Positions 5,490 to 8,299 of a stretch of DNA of 8,299 bases are shown here, piece after piece (the stretch's first letter is position 1; every line of letters begins with the position of its first letter). The notes under the pieces were generated by a model that saw only the letters and a program-made list of their open reading frames with translations, had not been told where the DNA came from and made no database searches. This stretch comes from Actinomycetes bacterium (GTDB taxonomy: Bacteria > Actinomycetota > Actinomycetes > Propionibacteriales > Propionibacteriaceae): assembly GCA_023437345.1 (NCBI GenBank), contig JAEZGC010000315.1:1-8299 (forward strand). The letters run 5' to 3'. The translations under genes and the position numbers were made by a program.

Positions 5490-7517
5490 ATGTCGTCCGA
5501 CGATCCGGTGCTCACCGCCGAGCGCGCCCACCTGGAGGCCGCACGGGCCGCGCTCGCGGTGATGCGCGCCCAGGTGTCCGACTGGCGGACGGTGACCGGC
5601 GGCAACCACGTCTCCACCCAGCTGCTGCGCCAGCAGCTGTACCGCCGCCGGGAGTCGCTGGCCGATGACCCGACGGTCCCGCTGTTCTTCGGCCGGATCG
5701 ACTACGCGGCGGAACTCGGCGCGGAGCGGGACGAGGCCTGCCACATCGGACGCCGCCACGTCGAGGCCGGCGTCGGCGGCGACCCGCTCGTGATGGACTG
5801 GCGGGCCCCGATGGCGCTGCCGTTCTACCGGGCCCGGCCGGGCGACCCGATGGGGGTGCGGGTGCGGCGCCGCTTCGGGTTCCACCACGGCTCGATCACC
5901 GGCTACGAGGACGAGGTACTCACCGACGCTGCGGCGACCGGTGCCGGCGCGATCCTCGAGGCGGAGATCGAGCGGCCCCGCACCGGCCCGATGCGAGACA
6001 TCGTCGCCACCATCCAGCCCGACCAGGACGTCCTGGTCCGCACCTCGCTGGAGGACTCGCTGGCGATCCAGGGGGCGCCGGGCACCGGGAAGACCGCCGT
6101 CGGCCTGCACCGCGCCGCCTACCTGTTGTACGCCTACCGCAGCCAGCTGTCCCGCTCCGGCGTCCTCGTGCTCGGCCCCAACTCGTCCTTCCTCGGCTAC
6201 ATCGCCGACGTCCTGCCGGCGCTCGGCGAGATCGACGCCAGCCAGGACACCGTCGAGTCCCTGGTCAGCCGCGACACCGGGCTGGCGGCTACCGGGACCG
6301 ACCCGACCGACGTGGCAGTCCTGAAGGGCGACCACCGGATGGCCGAGGTGCTGCGCCGCGCGGTGTGGAACCACCTCGGCACCCCGCAAGGACAACTAGA
6401 GGTGCCGATCGGGCACCGGCTGCACCGGCTGCCGGAGCGCATGCTCACCGGCCTGGTCGCCGACCTCGCGGGGCGGGGCGCCCGGTACGAGGCAGGACGG
6501 GGCATGCTGCCGCAGCGGATCGCGCACCACGTCCTGCTGCAGATGGAGGCGGCCGGCGACGCCACCGACGACCGGGTACAGGCGGCGGTCGCCCGGACCC
6601 GGCCGGTGCGCGACTTCTGCCGCAGCATGTGGCCGGCGCTGAAGGCGCCGGTCGTGGTCCACCAGGTGCTCGGCGAGGCTGCGGTGCTGGCCGCGGCGGC
6701 GGACGGCGTCCTGGACGACCAGGAACAGGCCCTGCTGCTCGGCTCTGGCCGCGCGCGCTCCGTCCGGTCGCGGCAGTGGACGCCGGCCGACCTCGTCCTC
6801 GTCGACGAGGTCAACGACCTGTTGTCGCGGCAGCCGAGCCTGGGCCACGTGATCATCGACGAGGCGCAGGACCTGTCGGCGATGATGCTGCGCGCCGCTG
6901 GACGGCGGGCCAGCACCGGATCGGTGACCCTGCTGGGCGACCTCGCCCAAACCACCACGGCGTGGGGGATGAGCGACTGGGAGAGCGCGCTGACGCACGT
7001 CGGCCAGCCGGCGGCCGCGCTCACCGAGCTGGTCGACGGGTTCCGGGTGCCCGGTGCGGTGATCGACTACGCCGCCCGGCTGCTGCCCAGCATTGCGCCG
7101 GGACTCACCCCGCCGCGCTCGATCCGGCACAGCAGGGGCGAACTGGTCATCCGACGGGGTGAGCCGCTGGCGGAGCTGGCGCCGACTGTCGCCGCGTTGG
7201 CGGAGCGCGAAGGGACGGTGGGCGTCATCGTCGCGCCGGCCGTGGTGGACCGGGCCAGCGCAGCCCTGGCGAGCATCGAGCACCGGGTGCTCGGCCGCGG
7301 CGAGGACCCGGCGGAGTTCGTCAGGATCGAGGTCGTGGACGCCCGGCTCGCCAAGGGGCTCGAGTTCGACCACGCCATCCTTGTGGAGCCGGCCGAGCTG
7401 GTGGCGTCCGAGCCCGATCGGATAACCGGGCTGCGGCGGCTCTACGTCTGCCTGACCCGCGCGGTGACCAGCCTCACCGTCCTGCACGCCGCCCCGTTGC
7501 CGCCCGAACTGACCTGA
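5490..7517 (+). CDS. helD: HelD-family RNA polymerase-recycling ATPase (UvrD/Rep-like superfamily 1 helicase)
   Basis: This 675-residue protein matches actinobacterial (class II) HelD, which binds stalled or idle RNA polymerase and uses ATP to free it from DNA and RNA. The N-terminal helical segment (about 8-55) corresponds to the arm that enters the polymerase secondary channel. It is followed by FFGRID, HIGRRHVEAG and VMDWRAPMALPFYRA, blocks characteristic of HelD rather than UvrD. Helicase motifs follow in order: Walker A GAPGTGKT (195-202, Lys201), Walker B VIIDEAQD (to Asp461, with Asp457-Glu458), GDLAQTT (483-489), GFRVP (about 517-521), KGLEFDH (622-628) and RRLYVCLTRAV (about 649-659). 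The long insertion between motifs I and II is the HelD-specific domain. The protein is slightly shorter than the roughly 740-residue Mycobacterium smegmatis HelD. It has its own promoter and leader. Some class II members (HelR) protect polymerase from rifamycins; I see no recognisable rifamycin-response palindrome upstream, so that role is open. Confidence 0.9.
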   Translation: MSSDDPVLTAERAHLEAARAALAVMRAQVSDWRTVTGGNHVSTQLLRQQLYRRRESLADDPTVPLFFGRIDYAAELGAERDEACHIGRRHVEAGVGGDPLVMDWRAPMALPFYRARPGDPMGVRVRRRFGFHHGSITGYEDEVLTDAAATGAGAILEAEIERPRTGPMRDIVATIQPDQDVLVRTSLEDSLAIQGAPGTGKTAVGLHRAAYLLYAYRSQLSRSGVLVLGPNSSFLGYIADVLPALGEIDASQDTVESLVSRDTGLAATGTDPTDVAVLKGDHRMAEVLRRAVWNHLGTPQGQLEVPIGHRLHRLPERMLTGLVADLAGRGARYEAGRGMLPQRIAHHVLLQMEAAGDATDDRVQAAVARTRPVRDFCRSMWPALKAPVVVHQVLGEAAVLAAAADGVLDDQEQALLLGSGRARSVRSRQWTPADLVLVDEVNDLLSRQPSLGHVIIDEAQDLSAMMLRAAGRRASTGSVTLLGDLAQTTTAWGMSDWESALTHVGQPAAALTELVDGFRVPGAVIDYAARLLPSIAPGLTPPRSIRHSRGELVIRRGEPLAELAPTVAALAEREGTVGVIVAPAVVDRASAALASIEHRVLGRGEDPAEFVRIEVVDARLAKGLEFDHAILVEPAELVASEPDRITGLRRLYVCLTRAVTSLTVLHAAPLPPELT

Positions 7518-7540
7518 CGGCCGCTGTGGCTCAGCGGCTG
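7518..7540. terminator. Hairpin at the helD / oxidoreductase convergent junction
   Basis: CGGCCGCTG (7518-7526) pairs with CAGCGGCTG (7532-7540) around the 5-base loop TGGCT: nine pairs including one G-U. It begins right after the helD stop and includes the stop codon of the minus-strand oxidoreductase. No T-run follows on either strand, so it would be a U-less, possibly bidirectional terminator. Pairing is seen; function is inferred from position between convergent genes. Confidence 0.55.
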
Positions 7541-8299
7541 CGGCGGGCCTCCAGCACTGCCATCGCCGCGTTGTGGCCCCCGATCCCTGACACCGCACCA
7601 CCCCGCACCGCACCGGAACCGCACAGCAGGACACGGGAGTGCGCGGTGGCGACGCCCCACCGCTCGGCGGGGGTGGCCGGCTCGTCGCCGGCGTCCCGCC
7701 AGGGCCAGGCCAACGGCCCGTGGAAGATGTGGCCGCCTGGCATCGCCAGCGAGTCGGCAAGGTCGGCGGTGGTCCTGGTCTCGACGCACGGCGCGCCGTC
7801 GGCGTCGGTGGCGATCAGGTCAGCGACCGGCTCGGCAAGGACGGAGTCGAGCGAGGCCAGCACCCGCTCCTGCAGCCGCTCGCGCAGGTCGGGATCGGTG
7901 GCGGCCAGGCGGTGAGGAGTGTGCAGGCCGAACACGGTGAGGGTGTGGTGGCCGGCGGCGACGAGGTCGGGGAACAGGATGCCCGGGTCGGTAAGGGTGT
8001 GGCAGTACACCTCGCACGGCAGCGGGTCGGGCACGCCGCCGGCCGCCGCCGCGGCGTACGCCGTCGCCAGCTGCGAGAAGGTCTCGTTGACGTGGAACGT
8101 CCCGCTGAACGCGGCCGCCGGGTCGACAGCCGGGTCCGCCAGCCGCGGCAGCCGCCGCAGCAGCAGGTTGACCTTCACCTGGGCGCCCTCGGGATCGGCG
8201 GCCGGCTCACCGAGCAGCCGCGCCAGGACGGCCGGCGCCGTGCCGGACCCGCTGCCGTGCGAGGTGTACTGCCACACCCTGACCGACCCGGGCATCCTG
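7531..8299 (-). CDS. FAD-dependent oxidoreductase, phytoene-dehydrogenase/PYROXD2-like, C-terminal part (cut by right window edge)
   Basis: The minus-strand frame is open from the right edge to TGA at 7533-7531, giving the last 255 residues. The ending VLLCGSGAVRGGAVSGIGGHNAAMAVLEARRSR (given here in two parts: CGSGAVRGGAVSGIGG, then HNAAMAVL) is the C-terminal FAD-binding block of the COG1233-type superfamily. Before it, GGHIFHGPLAWPW matches the GGxIFHG motif of PYROXD2-like members. GTFHVNETF and a VYCHTLTDPGI segment also suit the family. The true start, with the N-terminal GxGxxG, lies beyond 8299; the Met at 8295 is internal. It is convergent with helD, 13 bp apart. Its orientation and the missing half show it is not the other part of the gene at 1-877. 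Substrate is unknown. Confidence 0.9.
   Translation of the reverse strand, partial: RMPGSVRVWQYTSHGSGSGTAPAVLARLLGEPAADPEGAQVKVNLLLRRLPRLADPAVDPAAAFSGTFHVNETFSQLATAYAAAAAGGVPDPLPCEVYCHTLTDPGILFPDLVAAGHHTLTVFGLHTPHRLAATDPDLRERLQERVLASLDSVLAEPVADLIATDADGAPCVETRTTADLADSLAMPGGHIFHGPLAWPWRDAGDEPATPAERWGVATAHSRVLLCGSGAVRGGAVSGIGGHNAAMAVLEARRSR

Noticed and set aside
1..8299. One oxidoreductase gene split by a 6.6 kb insertion between 877 and 7531
   Set aside because: The order is wrong. For a minus-strand gene the N-terminal half should lie to the right, but here it lies to the left with an intact start and ribosome binding site. They are two genes.

Overview
The window is GC-rich chromosomal DNA from an actinobacterium. 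The basis is a strong G/C bias at third codon positions, GGAGG ribosome binding sites, an Ala/Gly-rich lipoprotein signal, a plausible leaderless promoter, and a HelD protein of the actinobacterial type. I cannot name the genus. I see no mobile element, integrase, CRISPR array, tRNA or rRNA, and most of the content is ordinary core or accessory metabolism.

Layout from left to right. (1) The first 292 codons of a phytoene-dehydrogenase-like FAD oxidoreductase on the minus strand (1-877), running off the left edge. (2) Divergent from it, a small divergent relative of T4 endonuclease V, the pyrimidine-dimer DNA glycosylase family (989-1426, plus), possibly leaderless. (3) A convergent 64-residue acidic helical protein of unknown function (1486-1680, minus); the 59 bp between these two genes are packed with alternative hairpins. 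(4) A 346 bp non-coding region, locally AT-rich, carrying an exact 15 bp direct repeat with a 21 bp period (1810-1845). (5) A three-gene carbohydrate-type ABC importer operon: lipoprotein solute-binding protein (2027-3400), MalF-type permease (3412-4353) and MalG-type permease (4350-5294, ATGA overlap). No ATPase gene is present. (6) A recognisable sigma-70-type promoter (5328-5355) and a structured leader of about 128 nt before a HelD-family RNA polymerase-recycling helicase (5490-7517). (7) Convergent to it, with only 13 bp between, the C-terminal half of a second FAD oxidoreductase of the same broad superfamily (7531-8299, minus), running off the right edge. A 9 bp hairpin spans the junction.

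The parts look like separate transcription units: DNA repair, sugar-type uptake, transcription-machinery recycling and two redox enzymes. The ABC genes form one operon and depend on an ATPase encoded elsewhere. The observations most worth checking are the phased direct repeat upstream of the ABC operon, the attenuator-like helD leader, and the divergent glycosylase that lacks the canonical N-terminal threonine of T4 endonuclease V.
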